Positions 8,058 to 17,515 of a DNA stretch of 32,342 bases are shown piece after piece. Every line of letters starts with the position of its first letter. The stretch's first letter is position 1. Location of the stretch: NCBI RefSeq assembly GCF_900112135.1, contig NZ_FOLC01000038.1:1-32342 (forward strand). The letters run 5' to 3'. Source of the DNA: Collimonas sp. OK412 (GTDB lineage: Bacteria > Pseudomonadota > Gammaproteobacteria > Burkholderiales > Burkholderiaceae_D). The position numbers were made by a program, and so were the translations under genes. The notes beneath the pieces are model-generated. The model was not told where the DNA came from and ran no database searches. It saw only the letters and a list, made by a program, of their open reading frames with translations.

Positions 8058-8921
8058 ATGAGCCAGAATTTGTCGGATGCCGCTGAACTGACGCTGGAGG
8101 GCCAACCCGATTCGACGCCGAACGTGATCGACGGCGTGGCTTTTGCGCGCCTTTACGGCGAGCCGCTGTTCCGCATGCCGACCGATCTCTACATTCCGCC
8201 GGATGCGCTGGAAGTCTTCCTGGAAGCATTCGAAGGCCCGCTCGACCTGCTGCTGTACCTGATCCGCAAACAGAATTTCAATATCCTCGACATCCCGATG
8301 GCGCAAGTCACCTTGCAATATCTGGAATACGTCGACCAGATCCGCATCACCAACCTGGAGCTGGCGGCCGAGTACCTGCTGATGGCCGCCATGCTGATCG
8401 AGATCAAATCGCGCATGCTGCTGCCGGTCCGCAAGACCGACAGCGAAGAAGCCGAAGATCCGCGCGCCGAACTGGTGCGGCGCCTGCTGGAATACGAACA
8501 GATGAAGCTGGCCGCGCGCGAAATCGACGCCCTGCCGCAGCTCGGGCGCGATTATGTGCGCACCCAGATCTACATCGAGCAAAGCATCGTCACGCGCTGG
8601 CCGGAAGTCAACCTGGACGACCTGCAGGCAGCCTGGGCCGACGTCATCAAGCGCGCCAAGCTGACCGCCCACCACACCATCAGCCGCGAAGAACTGTCGG
8701 TGCGCGAGCACATGACCGGGATCCTGCGGCGGCTGCAATCGGCGCGTTTTGTCGAGTTCGCCGAACTGTTCGATCCCTCGCGCGGCGTGCCGGTGCTGGT
8801 GGTGAATTTCATCGCCATGCTGGAGCTGGCCAAGGAAACGCTGATTGAAATCACCCAGGCGGAACCGTTCGCGCCGATTTACGTACGGCTGGCTTATTCG
8901 CCGACTTATGCTCCCGCATAG
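8058..8921 (+). CDS. scpA: Segregation and condensation protein A
   Basis: The 287-residue protein is the kleisin subunit that links SMC and ScpB in bacterial condensin. The diagnostic N-terminal stretch FLEAFEGPLDLLLYLI (about residues 54-69) and LEYVDQIRITNLELAAEYLLMAA are present, as is the C-terminal winged-helix region (FVEFAELFDPSRGVPVLVVNF). scpB is not in this window. The gene sits between the DUF3460 gene and panC. A structured 176-bp gap separates it from panC. Confidence 0.94.
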   Translation: MSQNLSDAAELTLEGQPDSTPNVIDGVAFARLYGEPLFRMPTDLYIPPDALEVFLEAFEGPLDLLLYLIRKQNFNILDIPMAQVTLQYLEYVDQIRITNLELAAEYLLMAAMLIEIKSRMLLPVRKTDSEEAEDPRAELVRRLLEYEQMKLAAREIDALPQLGRDYVRTQIYIEQSIVTRWPEVNLDDLQAAWADVIKRAKLTAHHTISREELSVREHMTGILRRLQSARFVEFAELFDPSRGVPVLVVNFIAMLELAKETLIEITQAEPFAPIYVRLAYSPTYAPA

Positions 8922-8943
8922 TTTTCTCATCCGACCACTCTAT

Positions 8944-8970
8944 GGTGGCTCTTAAATTCCGCTCAGCCAC
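8944..8970 (+). terminator. Weak hairpin after scpA
   Basis: A 6-bp stem GTGGCT (8945-8950) / AGCCAC (8965-8970) with a 14-nt loop is followed by TTTT. The segment GGTGGCTCTTAAA (8944-8956) is repeated exactly at 9047-9059, inside the larger inverted repeat. Confidence 0.35.
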
Positions 8971-9008
8971 TTTTCTATACAATTTAACCGTTTTCTCTAA
9001 TCAGTTGA

Positions 9009-9937
<929 letters not shown>

Positions 9938-9951
9938 ATCCGGACCCGACA

Positions 9952-10860
9952 GTGCAGCAGCCCGCCCGCATCAAGACATCGCGCAGCTGGACTGCCACGG
10001 CGGCGGCAACCGTGCTGTCGTGCGCTGCTGCAGCGGCGTCCGCGCAAGGCATCAGCGTGCGGGACGATGCGCAGCATGCGGTGGTGCTGCCGCACCCGGC
10101 GCATCGCATCGTCAGCCTGGCGCCGCACGCTACCGAACTGCTGTTTGCAGCCGGCGCCGGCGCTTACGTGGTCGGCGTCAGCGACTACAGCGACTATCCG
10201 CCGGCGGCCAAGCAGATACCCTCGATGGGCAGCAGCAGCGCACTCGACATCGAACGGATCGTTGCCCTCAAGCCGGACCTGGTGGTGGCCTGGAGCAGCG
10301 GCAATTCCGCCAGCCAGGTCGCCAGGCTGCGCGCCATCGGCATCCCGGTATTCGAAAGCGAACCGCACCAGCTGGAAACCATCGCCACGTCGCTGCTGAG
10401 GCTGTCGCAGCTGGCCGGCACCGAGGCCAGCGGTGCCGCCGCGGCCGCCGCGTTCAAGGCGCGCCTGGCGCAGCTTGATGCGACCTACCGCCAGCGGCCG
10501 CCGGTGCGGGTGTTTTACCAGATCTGGAAAAAACCGCTGATGACGCTGAACGACAGCCACATGGTGTCGAGCGTGATCGCTTTGTGCGGCGGTGAAAACG
10601 TGTTCGGCAAGCTGCCGCAGCTGGCGCCTACCGTCAGCACCGAAGCCGTGCTGCAAGCCAATCCGGAAGTGATCTTTGCCGCCGACGGCGGCAGCTCGCC
10701 CAGCGCCGGCTGGCGGCGCTTCCCCGGCATGGCGGCGGTCGCCGCCGATAACCTGTTTACCCTGACGCCGAACTGGATGAGCCGTCCCGGCCCGCGCATA
10801 CTGGATGGCGCTGCCGAGCTATGCCAGAAACTGGAGCTGGCGCGCAGCCGGCGCCGGTGA
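9952..10860 (+). CDS. btuF: Cobalamin ABC transporter, periplasmic binding protein
   Basis: The 302-residue protein starts with GTG and has a signal peptide with probable cleavage after ASA near residue 31. It then carries the typical BtuF/TroA-fold start HRIVSLAPHATELLFAAGAG, the segment SALDIERIVALKPDLVVAW, and the C-terminal lobe with LMTLNDSHMVSSVIALCGGENVF. It is predicted to bind vitamin B12 in the periplasm and pass it to BtuCD. Unusually, it is not in the btuBCD operon but on the other strand, 14 bp after panC, ending 19 bp from the btuD stop. It therefore seems to lie outside riboswitch control. Assignment to B12 rather than iron-siderophore rests mainly on the neighbouring btuB riboswitch locus. 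Confidence 0.88.
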   Translation: MQQPARIKTSRSWTATAAATVLSCAAAAASAQGISVRDDAQHAVVLPHPAHRIVSLAPHATELLFAAGAGAYVVGVSDYSDYPPAAKQIPSMGSSSALDIERIVALKPDLVVAWSSGNSASQVARLRAIGIPVFESEPHQLETIATSLLRLSQLAGTEASGAAAAAAFKARLAQLDATYRQRPPVRVFYQIWKKPLMTLNDSHMVSSVIALCGGENVFGKLPQLAPTVSTEAVLQANPEVIFAADGGSSPSAGWRRFPGMAAVAADNLFTLTPNWMSRPGPRILDGAAELCQKLELARSRRR

Positions 10861-10879
10861 TGCTGCCGCCGCCCTAAAC

Positions 10880-11689
10880 CTAAAGCACGCTGGCCACCGG
10901 CATGAACAAACGCCGTGCGCCGTTTTCCACTACCTCGAACGAACAGCCGAACGCAGCCTGCAAGATCTCCGGCTGCAGTATGCTGCCGGTGGGCCCTTGC
11001 CAAGCCTGGCCATCGCCCAGCAACAGCACATGGCTGGCGTAACGCGCCACCAGGTTGATGTCGTGGCAAGCCGCGATCACTGCTTTTTGCGGCTGCAGCG
11101 CATTGGCTACCTTATGCAGCAACTCCATCACCACGATCTGCGCCGCGGCATCCTGGTGCGCGGTCGGCTCATCCAGCATGAACAGCAGCGGATCCTGCAC
11201 CAGCAAGGTCGCCAGCGCCACCCGCTGCCGCTCGCCGCCCGACAGGCGCATCACGTCGTGCGTGCTGAAAGCGGCCATCCTGACCTGGTCCAGCACCTGC
11301 ATCGCCAGCGCGCGGTCATCCTCCATATCCCAGCCGAAACCGAACTGGTAGGGATGGCGGCCGGCGACCACCGCCGCCAGCACGCTGCTGGAAAACGCAT
11401 CGGCCTGCTGCTGCGCCAGCAAGCCGCGCAGGCGCGCCAGCTGCTGCGCCGACGTAGCCTGTATGTCACGGCCTGCAATCAGTACGCGGCCGCCGGCCGG
11501 CCGTTTCAAGCCGGCCAGCGTATGCAGTAAAGTGGTTTTGCCGATGCCGTTGCGGCCTAGCACGCACCAGAACTGGCCCGGCGCGACTTGCCAGTCCAGC
11601 CTGCTGCACAAGGTTTTATGGCTGACGCCGCTGCCCACACCCACGGTCAGCTGTTCGGCGCTCAGCAATGGCGGCGTGGCGTCGTTCAT
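10880..11689 (-). CDS. btuD: Cobalamin ABC transporter, ATP-binding protein
   Basis: The 269-residue ATPase has Walker A GRNGIGKTT (about residues 43-51), the ABC signature LSGGERQRVALA, Walker B LLFMLDEPT and the switch His in ACHDINL. The frame is open a further 90 codons upstream, but that part overlaps btuC and is Gly/Arg-rich shadow sequence. ATG 11689 overlaps the btuC stop as ATGA, which indicates translational coupling. With BtuC it forms the inner-membrane B12 importer. FecE-type iron transport is the alternative, made unlikely by the riboswitch upstream of btuB. Confidence 0.9.
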   Translation of the reverse strand: MNDATPPLLSAEQLTVGVGSGVSHKTLCSRLDWQVAPGQFWCVLGRNGIGKTTLLHTLAGLKRPAGGRVLIAGRDIQATSAQQLARLRGLLAQQQADAFSSSVLAAVVAGRHPYQFGFGWDMEDDRALAMQVLDQVRMAAFSTHDVMRLSGGERQRVALATLLVQDPLLFMLDEPTAHQDAAAQIVVMELLHKVANALQPQKAVIAACHDINLVARYASHVLLLGDGQAWQGPTGSILQPEILQAAFGCSFEVVENGARRLFMPVASVL

Positions 11690-12678
11690 GCGCGGCTCCG
11701 CGCCAACAGCCACAGGAATACCGGTACCCCGACCAGCGCCGTGACCACTCCCACCGGCAGCTGGGTCGGCGCCACCACGGTGCGCGCCGCCAGGTCCGCC
11801 AGCGCCAGCGCGGCGCCGCCTGCCAGCACGCTGGCCGGCAACAATATGCGCTGGTCGTTGCCCACCAGCAGGCGAATCGCATGCGGCACCACCAGGCCGA
11901 TAAAACCGATTGTGCCGGCCACCGTGACCGCAGCCGCCGTCGCCAGCGAAGCCGCGCACAGGGTCAGCAAACGCAGGCGCAACACCGGCACTCCCAGCAG
12001 TTGTGCAAATCCTTCGCCGCGCGCCAGCAGGTTCAGCTGGCGCGCGTTCAGGGTACTCCAGATCAATATCAGCAAAAGCAGCACGGCCGCCGGCAGCAGC
12101 AGGCGCCCGTCTTCCAGGTCGCCCATCAGCCAGAACAGCATGCCGCGCAATTGCCCGTCAGGGGCCAGCGTCAGCACCAGCGTCACGATGGCGCCGAAAC
12201 CGGCGGCGATCATCACCCCGGTCAGGATCAGGCGATGGCCGCTGTGCTGGCCGGCATCCGGCAGGCGGCGCAAAGCCTGCCGCGCCAGGCCGAACAACAG
12301 CAGCACCGCCAGCCCGGCGCCGAGCGCCGCGCCGGATGCGGCGGCGGCGTCGCCCATGTAGCCGAAACGGCCGGCCACCAGCAAGGCCGACAAAGCCCCG
12401 GCCGCGGAACCTCCGGACAAACCCAGCACATAGGGATCGGCCAGGGGATTGCGCAACAGCACCTGCATCAGCGCCCCGGCCAGCGCCAGCAGGCCGCCGA
12501 CGATGAAAGCCGTCAGCGCCCGCGGCAGGCGCAAGGAAAGATAGATCTGATCCGCCGCCCAAGGCCGCCCGCAACCGCTGCTGCCGCACAGCACCGCGAG
12601 CGACAGCACCAATCCCGCGACTGCCGTCAGGCAGCACAGGATCAGGATGGCGCGGCGCAGTGTGGTGATGCTAGTCAA
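11686..12678 (-). CDS. btuC: Cobalamin ABC transporter, permease
   Basis: The 330-residue protein is a FecCD-family permease with about ten hydrophobic helices. Family markers are LRLPRALTAFIVGGLLALAG (about residues 49-68), LLRNPLADPYVLGLSGGSAAGA (just after) and the C-terminal VPHAIRLLVGNDQRILLP. Length is normal for BtuC. It lies between btuB (38 bp gap) and btuD (4-bp overlap), so the three genes form one operon. Confidence 0.92.
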   Translation of the reverse strand: MTSITTLRRAILILCCLTAVAGLVLSLAVLCGSSGCGRPWAADQIYLSLRLPRALTAFIVGGLLALAGALMQVLLRNPLADPYVLGLSGGSAAGALSALLVAGRFGYMGDAAAASGAALGAGLAVLLLFGLARQALRRLPDAGQHSGHRLILTGVMIAAGFGAIVTLVLTLAPDGQLRGMLFWLMGDLEDGRLLLPAAVLLLLILIWSTLNARQLNLLARGEGFAQLLGVPVLRLRLLTLCAASLATAAAVTVAGTIGFIGLVVPHAIRLLVGNDQRILLPASVLAGGAALALADLAARTVVAPTQLPVGVVTALVGVPVFLWLLARSRA

Positions 12679-12716
12679 TGGTGTGGGTCATCCGCTGGCA
12701 GACAGATCGGTTTCTA

Positions 12717-14594
12717 TCATTGCTGCCAATTTACACCAACAAAGACGCCGCGTGACGGCTGGTTATAGCCATAAGCGGTCTGGTAGTCGCGGTTGAACAG
12801 ATTGTCGATGCGGCCGAACAAGGATACTTCCTTGTTCAGCTGGTAACGCGCATTGGCGTTGGTCAGCCAGTACGTACCCAGCCGCGGATTGCCAGGGATG
12901 TCGCTGCGGCTGTCGGTGTATTGCACATCGGCGCCGAGGCGCCAGGCGCCGAAGCTCTTGGCTGCTCCCAGCGAACCCAGGGTCTTGGCGCGGCGCACCA
13001 GGATCTTGTTGCTGGCCTCGTCTTTCGGATTCTGCAAGGTCAGGCTGGCGCGCCAGTCGATGGCAGCCAGCACGGTGCTGGCGCTCAATTCCAGCCCCTG
13101 GTTCTTGGCGCGGGCGATATTGATCGTTTGCGAAGTCAGCGGATCGTAGCCGAACTGGTCGCGGGTACGGGTATCGAACAGGGTGGCCCGCAGCAAGGTG
13201 GCGCCGGCGGCGTATTGCACGCCCAACTCGTAGGATTTCGAACGTTCCGCCTTGAGGTTCGGATTGCCGTAGATCGGCTGGAACAGCTGCGCCGGGGTCG
13301 GCGCATTGAATGCAGTCGATGCATTGGCGATCAGCTTGACGCTATCGGTCAAGGCGAAACCGTAGCCCAGGTAGCCGGTGTTGTCCGAACCGGAACCGCC
13401 GACATCGTCATGGCGCAGGTTCAGCTGCAGCTGGTGCGGGCCGATCTTGCCGAGCACGCCGGCATAGGCGCTGGAGGTCGAGCGCGAAAAGCTGTCGCTG
13501 GAATTGCCGTAGCTGCTGTTCGAGCTGACATCGGCCTTTTCGCGGCCGGCGTCGACGCCGGCAGTCGCCGTCCACGTCGGCGACAGGCGCAGTTCGTTGG
13601 CCCACTGCAGCAGGTTCTGGGTGCTCTTGTAGGCGTTGCTGCTGTCGCCGAATATACTCTGGCCGTCGAGATTGTCGCGATTGATGTTTTGCGACAGGGT
13701 CAGCGTCGAAGTCCAGTCCTGGGTAAAGCGGTTCTTGCTGAACAGGGCCAGCGACTGGCTCTTGGAGTGGCCGTTGTTCTGGTCGGTCGGCGTGCCAAAG
13801 GCGTCGTCGTAGGTGTATTTGGCATCGTTGGCATAAATGCGGACGCCGATTTCATTGCCGGTGCGCCATTCCTGCGATACCGAACCCGAGACGCTGGTAT
13901 TGCCGTCGCCGTTGCGGTCGGGATTGACGTTCGGGCTCTGCAAGGGATTCTGCGCCGAAAAGCCGTTGGTCTTGAAGCGTGTCAGCGACAGTGCGTAGCG
14001 GGTGTCGCCGCTCTTGCCGCTGACGCCGGCATTGCCCTCGTACGTGCCGCGCGAACCGGCTTCGACCGATGCGTTGAACGCCGGTGCGCCGTTGCCGCGC
14101 TTGGTGAAGATCTGCACCACGCCGCCGATTGCGCCGGAGCCGTAGATCGCTGACACGTTGCCGCGCACGATCTCGATGTGGTCGATCTGGTCCGGCAGGA
14201 TATTTTCAAGCGCAGGCAGGCCGAACGAAGCCTGGCGCCGGATCGGCACGCCATCGATCATGATCAGCGTTTCCGACGAATTGGCGCCGCGCATGAACAG
14301 CGAAGCCTGCTGGCCTGGGCCGCCGGCGCGGGTGATCTGCAAGCCGGCTTCGCGTTGCAGCAACGCCGGCAAGTCCGGCGCCTGCGAATTGCGGATGTCT
14401 TCGGCGCTGATGACCGTAGTGTGCGGCAAGGCGTCGATTTGCGGCTGCTCGATCCGGGCCGCGGTCACCACCACTGGCACCAGCGTTTGCTCCTGGGCGG
14501 TTTGCGCCGATGCGGCGGCAGTCGAAAGAATGGCTGAAGCCAGCGCGAGCGGCTTCAAGGTCGCGCCGCAGCGGCGTGATAAAGATGATGTCAT
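12717..14594 (-). CDS. btuB: TonB-dependent vitamin B12 outer-membrane receptor
   Basis: The 625-residue protein has a signal peptide (about 1-30, ending ASAQ) and a TonB-box-like segment TLVPVVVTAAR. The plug domain includes RNSQAPDLPALLQREAGLQI, RGANSSETLIMIDGVPI and IEIVRGNVSAIYGSGAIGGVVQI. A beta-barrel of the BtuB size follows, with the C-terminal strand ending in GVFVGVNWQQ. An in-frame stop lies just upstream of the ATG, so the start cannot be further upstream. The cobalamin riboswitch in its leader supports the substrate. The protein would import B12 across the outer membrane, powered by TonB encoded elsewhere. Confidence 0.93.
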   Translation of the reverse strand: MTSSLSRRCGATLKPLALASAILSTAAASAQTAQEQTLVPVVVTAARIEQPQIDALPHTTVISAEDIRNSQAPDLPALLQREAGLQITRAGGPGQQASLFMRGANSSETLIMIDGVPIRRQASFGLPALENILPDQIDHIEIVRGNVSAIYGSGAIGGVVQIFTKRGNGAPAFNASVEAGSRGTYEGNAGVSGKSGDTRYALSLTRFKTNGFSAQNPLQSPNVNPDRNGDGNTSVSGSVSQEWRTGNEIGVRIYANDAKYTYDDAFGTPTDQNNGHSKSQSLALFSKNRFTQDWTSTLTLSQNINRDNLDGQSIFGDSSNAYKSTQNLLQWANELRLSPTWTATAGVDAGREKADVSSNSSYGNSSDSFSRSTSSAYAGVLGKIGPHQLQLNLRHDDVGGSGSDNTGYLGYGFALTDSVKLIANASTAFNAPTPAQLFQPIYGNPNLKAERSKSYELGVQYAAGATLLRATLFDTRTRDQFGYDPLTSQTINIARAKNQGLELSASTVLAAIDWRASLTLQNPKDEASNKILVRRAKTLGSLGAAKSFGAWRLGADVQYTDSRSDIPGNPRLGTYWLTNANARYQLNKEVSLFGRIDNLFNRDYQTAYGYNQPSRGVFVGVNWQQ

Positions 14595-14614
14595 GGTCGA
14601 TTACGATAAGAGTC

Positions 14615-14640
14615 CCCGGCCTGCCTCCCCGCAAGCCCGG
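14615..14640 (-). promoter_or_regulatory. Hairpin between the riboswitch and btuB
   Basis: On the minus strand a 10-position stem (CCGGGCTTGC with GCAGGCCGGG, one G-G mismatch and one G-U pair) encloses a purine-rich loop GGGGAG. There is no T-run after it, so it is not a simple terminator. It lies 20 nt upstream of the btuB start and may be the expression-platform element. Confidence 0.4.
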
Positions 14641-14699
14641 TTTAACGGTAGTAGCAAATAAGCCTTTTACGAAGGCCTATTCTTTACTCCACCTGCTTT

Positions 14700-14920
14700 G
14701 GCCGGTATCCGGGCTGACAAGTCGGAGCGCATAACCTTCCCAAGCCAGGCTCAGTGGTAGTAGATACGCCCTGCCGACCGGAGGAATCCAGGAATGGAAA
14801 CCACCGGCGACGCTTGTTTTACCGTTGCGGGGGCAGCACACGTTGTGCCGGCGATCTTGTCGAGTCGCCTGGCGCCGTGTTTCCCGTTTAACTGCGGACA
14901 TGGACATGTCCGCGTGCACC
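14700..14920 (-). ncRNA. Cobalamin (AdoCbl) riboswitch upstream of btuB
   Basis: Read on the minus strand, the leader contains the conserved pieces of the cobalamin riboswitch in order. They are GGTGCACGC at the 5' end, AGTTAAACGGGAA, CTGCCCCCGCAACGGTAA, CCACTG, TGGGAAGG and the B12-box-like CAGCCCGGATACCGGCC at the 3' end (14700-14716). The length of about 220 nt is normal. Binding of adenosylcobalamin should reduce expression of btuB and the downstream btuC and btuD. Confidence 0.93.
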
Positions 14921-14931
14921 AAAACCCCGCC

Positions 14932-14960
14932 ATTGTACGGCCCGCGCCGGTTTGCAGCAA
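14932..14960 (-). promoter_or_regulatory. Sigma70-type promoter of the btuBCD operon
   Basis: On the minus strand TTGCTG (14955-14960) and TACAAT (14932-14937) are separated by exactly 17 bp. Transcription would start near 14925, just ahead of the 5' end of the riboswitch. Confidence 0.7.
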
Positions 14961-14981
14961 TTGCCGCATGCCGGAAAGAGA

Positions 14982-16154
14982 TCAGGGTGTGGTTAAATTC
15001 GCATTCCCGCGGTACAGGGCCGCGACCATGTCGGACTGCGTCACCATGCCGACCAGGCGCCGCTGGTCGTCGACAATCGGGATGTGGTGTATGCCGGAAT
15101 CGGACAAGGGCTGCACCAGCTCGACGATGTGAGCGTCGGTCACCGCGCTCTGCACGGCGCTGGTCATGATCTGGCCGACCACTTCCGGCTTGTCGGAATG
15201 GGTAGTGGTGGTGCGCTGGATGAACTGCTTCAGTTTCTGCTCGAAGCCGGTGTACACCTGCAGGTTCGCCTGCCGCATGAAATCGGTCTGGGTGACGATG
15301 CCGACCAGGCGCCGCGCCGAATTGATCACCGGCAGCGCCTTGATCCGGTGCTTCAGCAGCAGAGCCCAGGCATCTTCCAGCGAGGTGCCGTACTCGACGC
15401 TGACGACATCGCGCGACATGATGTCGGCGCAGGTGATCGCGCCGAAACGGCGCCGGTAGGCATGCAGCTCGGTTTGCAGGATCAGGTTTTCCAGGTCGTC
15501 GCGGCTGACATCGAGCACCTGGTTGTACTGCTGCAAGACATGATCCAGGTCTTCCTGCGTGAAGCCGATGCGCCGGCCGCTGGGCTGGTCCTTGGTCTGG
15601 TGCAGCTTGCCGGGATCGACGTGAGCCACATGCGGATAGCGGCGGCGGGTAGCGTTATTGAACAACAGCGCCACCAGCAGCAGCAGCAAGGAATTCAGCA
15701 GCACCGGCGCCAGCACGAAATGAAAACCCAGGCCGGTCACCGCCGGACCGCCCAGCACCGCGGTCAGCGCCACCGCGCCGCTGGGCGGATGCAGGCAGCG
15801 CAACGCAAACATGGCGCCGATCGCCGCCGACACCGCAATCGAGGTGGCAAACAATGGATCGGGAATCCAGCGCGCACAAGCGACGCCGATCACCGCTGCG
15901 ACCAGGTTGCCGCCGATGATGGACCACGGCTGCGCCAGCGGGCTGGCCGGCACGCCGAACAGCAGCACGGCGGAAGCGCCCATCGGCGCGATCAGCAACG
16001 GCAGCGCCGCCGTCGGCCCCAGCACCCAGTGGCTTGCCAGCCCGGTCAGCAAGATCCCCAGCAAGGCGCCGCAGCAGGCGCGCATGCGTTCGGTGCCGTT
16101 GACCATCACCTGCCCCGGGACAAAACCGCGCAGCCACAACCAGAATTGATCCAT
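14982..16154 (-). CDS. HPP-family membrane protein with two CBS domains
   Basis: The 390-residue protein has an N-terminal HPP-type membrane domain (about residues 1-170) with several hydrophobic helices. It contains the family motif LHPPSGAVALTA (about residues 121-132) and APMGASAVLLFG. A linker of about 70 residues follows, then two CBS domains: one starting at CADIMSRDVVSVEYG and one at VGQIMTSAVQSAVTD, each with the closing (R)RLVG(I/M)VTQ(T/S)D(F/M) pattern. CBS pairs usually sense adenosyl nucleotides, so gated transport is plausible, but the substrate is unknown. It lies 32 bp after the binding-protein gene on the same strand and may share its transcript. Confidence 0.88.
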   Translation of the reverse strand: MDQFWLWLRGFVPGQVMVNGTERMRACCGALLGILLTGLASHWVLGPTAALPLLIAPMGASAVLLFGVPASPLAQPWSIIGGNLVAAVIGVACARWIPDPLFATSIAVSAAIGAMFALRCLHPPSGAVALTAVLGGPAVTGLGFHFVLAPVLLNSLLLLLVALLFNNATRRRYPHVAHVDPGKLHQTKDQPSGRRIGFTQEDLDHVLQQYNQVLDVSRDDLENLILQTELHAYRRRFGAITCADIMSRDVVSVEYGTSLEDAWALLLKHRIKALPVINSARRLVGIVTQTDFMRQANLQVYTGFEQKLKQFIQRTTTTHSDKPEVVGQIMTSAVQSAVTDAHIVELVQPLSDSGIHHIPIVDDQRRLVGMVTQSDMVAALYRGNANLTTP

Positions 16155-16186
16155 CTTTTTTACTTTCGTTTTTTTCTTGCGGCGGA

Positions 16187-17350
16187 CTAGCCGCCGTATG
16201 CATAGGTAAACTTGTTGTTGACGATCCGGCCCATCACGCGCGAACGCTGGTCCAGCCCGACATGGTCCTTCGGATTCATGTTGACCACGCCTTGCGGGAT
16301 GGTCAGGTCATGGGTGTTTTCCAAGGCGTTGCGCAGCGCCGCGCGGAATTGCCTGGTGCCGGGCTGGCCCGATTTCAGCGCCTGCGGCACGGCATTCGCA
16401 ACCAGCATGTATGCGCCCCAGGCATCGGCGGCGAACTGCGTCATGGTATCGGCGCCGTAAACCGCTTCATAACGGCGGGTAAAGTCCAGCGCGGTCTTCC
16501 TGACCGGGTTCGAGAGCGGCAGCTGCTTGGCCACCACCGCCGGCCCGGTCGGGAAGAAAGTGCCTTCGACATCCTTGCCGCCGACTTTCAGGAAGTCCGC
16601 GGTGGCGATGCCGTGGGTCTGGTAGATGCGTCCCTTGTAGCCGCGCTCGACCAGGGTCTTTTGCGGCAGCACCGCCGGCGTCGCCGACGCCGCGATCAGC
16701 ACCGCATCCGGCTGCGCCGACATGATCTTGAGGATCTGTCCGGTGACGCTGGTGTCGTTGCGGTTGTAGCGCTCGCCGGCGACCACCTTGATTTTCCGCA
16801 GCTCGGCCAGGTGCGAGAATTCGCGCCACCAGCTGTCGCCATAGGCGTCGGCAAAACCAATGAAGGCCACTGTCTTGATGCCGTTGTCGGCCATGTGCTG
16901 GGTCAGGATGGTCGCCATGTGCGAATCGTTTTGCGGCAGCTTGAATACCCAGGCGCGCTTGGCGTCCTGCGGCTCGACGATGGACGCCGAAGCCGCCAGC
17001 GCCACCATCGGCGTTTCCGCCGCGGCCGCCACCTCCAGCATGGCCAGCGCCGCAGGCGTGGTGTTCGGGCCGACGATCAGGTCGACTTTTTCTTCGCTGA
17101 CCAGCTTGCGCGCATTGCGCACCGCGTTGGTCGGATCGGAGGCGTCGTCCAGGATGATGTACTCGACCTTTTGTCCTGCAATCTCTTTCGGCCACAGCAG
17201 GATGGCGTTTTTGGTCGGCGCGCCGATAGCGGCTGCAGGGCCGGTGACGGCGATATCCACGCCTATGCGGATTTGCGCCGCAGCCGGGACGCTCCACATG
17301 GACAAGGCAATGGCGGAGAACGTCAGATAAGCGCTTGCAATTCTGTTCAT
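16187..17350 (-). CDS. Branched-chain amino acid-type ABC transporter, substrate-binding protein
   Basis: The 387-residue protein starting at 17350 has a signal peptide (MNRIASAYLTFSAIALSMWS..., cleavage after AAA near 25). It then shows the type I periplasmic-binding fold of the LivJ/Peripla_BP_6 group: IRIGVDIAVTGPAAAIGAPTKNA, DLIVGPNTTPAALAM, and ATADFLKVGGKDVEG in the second lobe. A start at 17392 is open but would hide the signal peptide behind 14 extra residues. No permease or ATPase genes for it are present nearby, so it is an orphan binding protein in this window. The ligand cannot be told from sequence. It is divergent from the acid-sugar regulator. Confidence 0.88.
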   Translation of the reverse strand: MNRIASAYLTFSAIALSMWSVPAAAQIRIGVDIAVTGPAAAIGAPTKNAILLWPKEIAGQKVEYIILDDASDPTNAVRNARKLVSEEKVDLIVGPNTTPAALAMLEVAAAAETPMVALAASASIVEPQDAKRAWVFKLPQNDSHMATILTQHMADNGIKTVAFIGFADAYGDSWWREFSHLAELRKIKVVAGERYNRNDTSVTGQILKIMSAQPDAVLIAASATPAVLPQKTLVERGYKGRIYQTHGIATADFLKVGGKDVEGTFFPTGPAVVAKQLPLSNPVRKTALDFTRRYEAVYGADTMTQFAADAWGAYMLVANAVPQALKSGQPGTRQFRAALRNALENTHDLTIPQGVVNMNPKDHVGLDQRSRVMGRIVNNKFTYAYGG

Positions 17351-17502
17351 CGAATATCCATCCTGATGGCGTGACATGGGGGAGTTTTCCACAAGGACAG
17401 GATTCTACTGGAATGTGACAGCCGGCACGTTTGCATCACTGCGATCTTAGCCGCCATAGCCTGGCCATTCATTGACCCAAGGCAAGAACCCTATTCCCGT
17501 CA

Positions 17503-17515
17503 TCATTGGCAATGA
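17503..17515. promoter_or_regulatory. Palindrome in the divergent region before the FadR-type regulator
   Basis: TCATTG-G-CAATGA is a perfect 13-bp palindrome in the 273-bp gap between the binding-protein gene and the regulator gene. A second, looser pair of half-sites (TCGTA at 17570-17574 and TTACGA at 17591-17596) lies near the regulator start. Either could be the autoregulatory operator. No experimentally known site was matched. Confidence 0.35.

Noticed and set aside
10880-11959. Longer N-terminus for BtuD
   Set aside because: The extra 90 residues overlap btuC in another frame and are Gly/Arg-rich; ATG 11689 gives the standard length and an ATGA overlap.
14677-14922. Small frames overlapping the btuB leader
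   Set aside because: The region is explained base by base by the cobalamin riboswitch.
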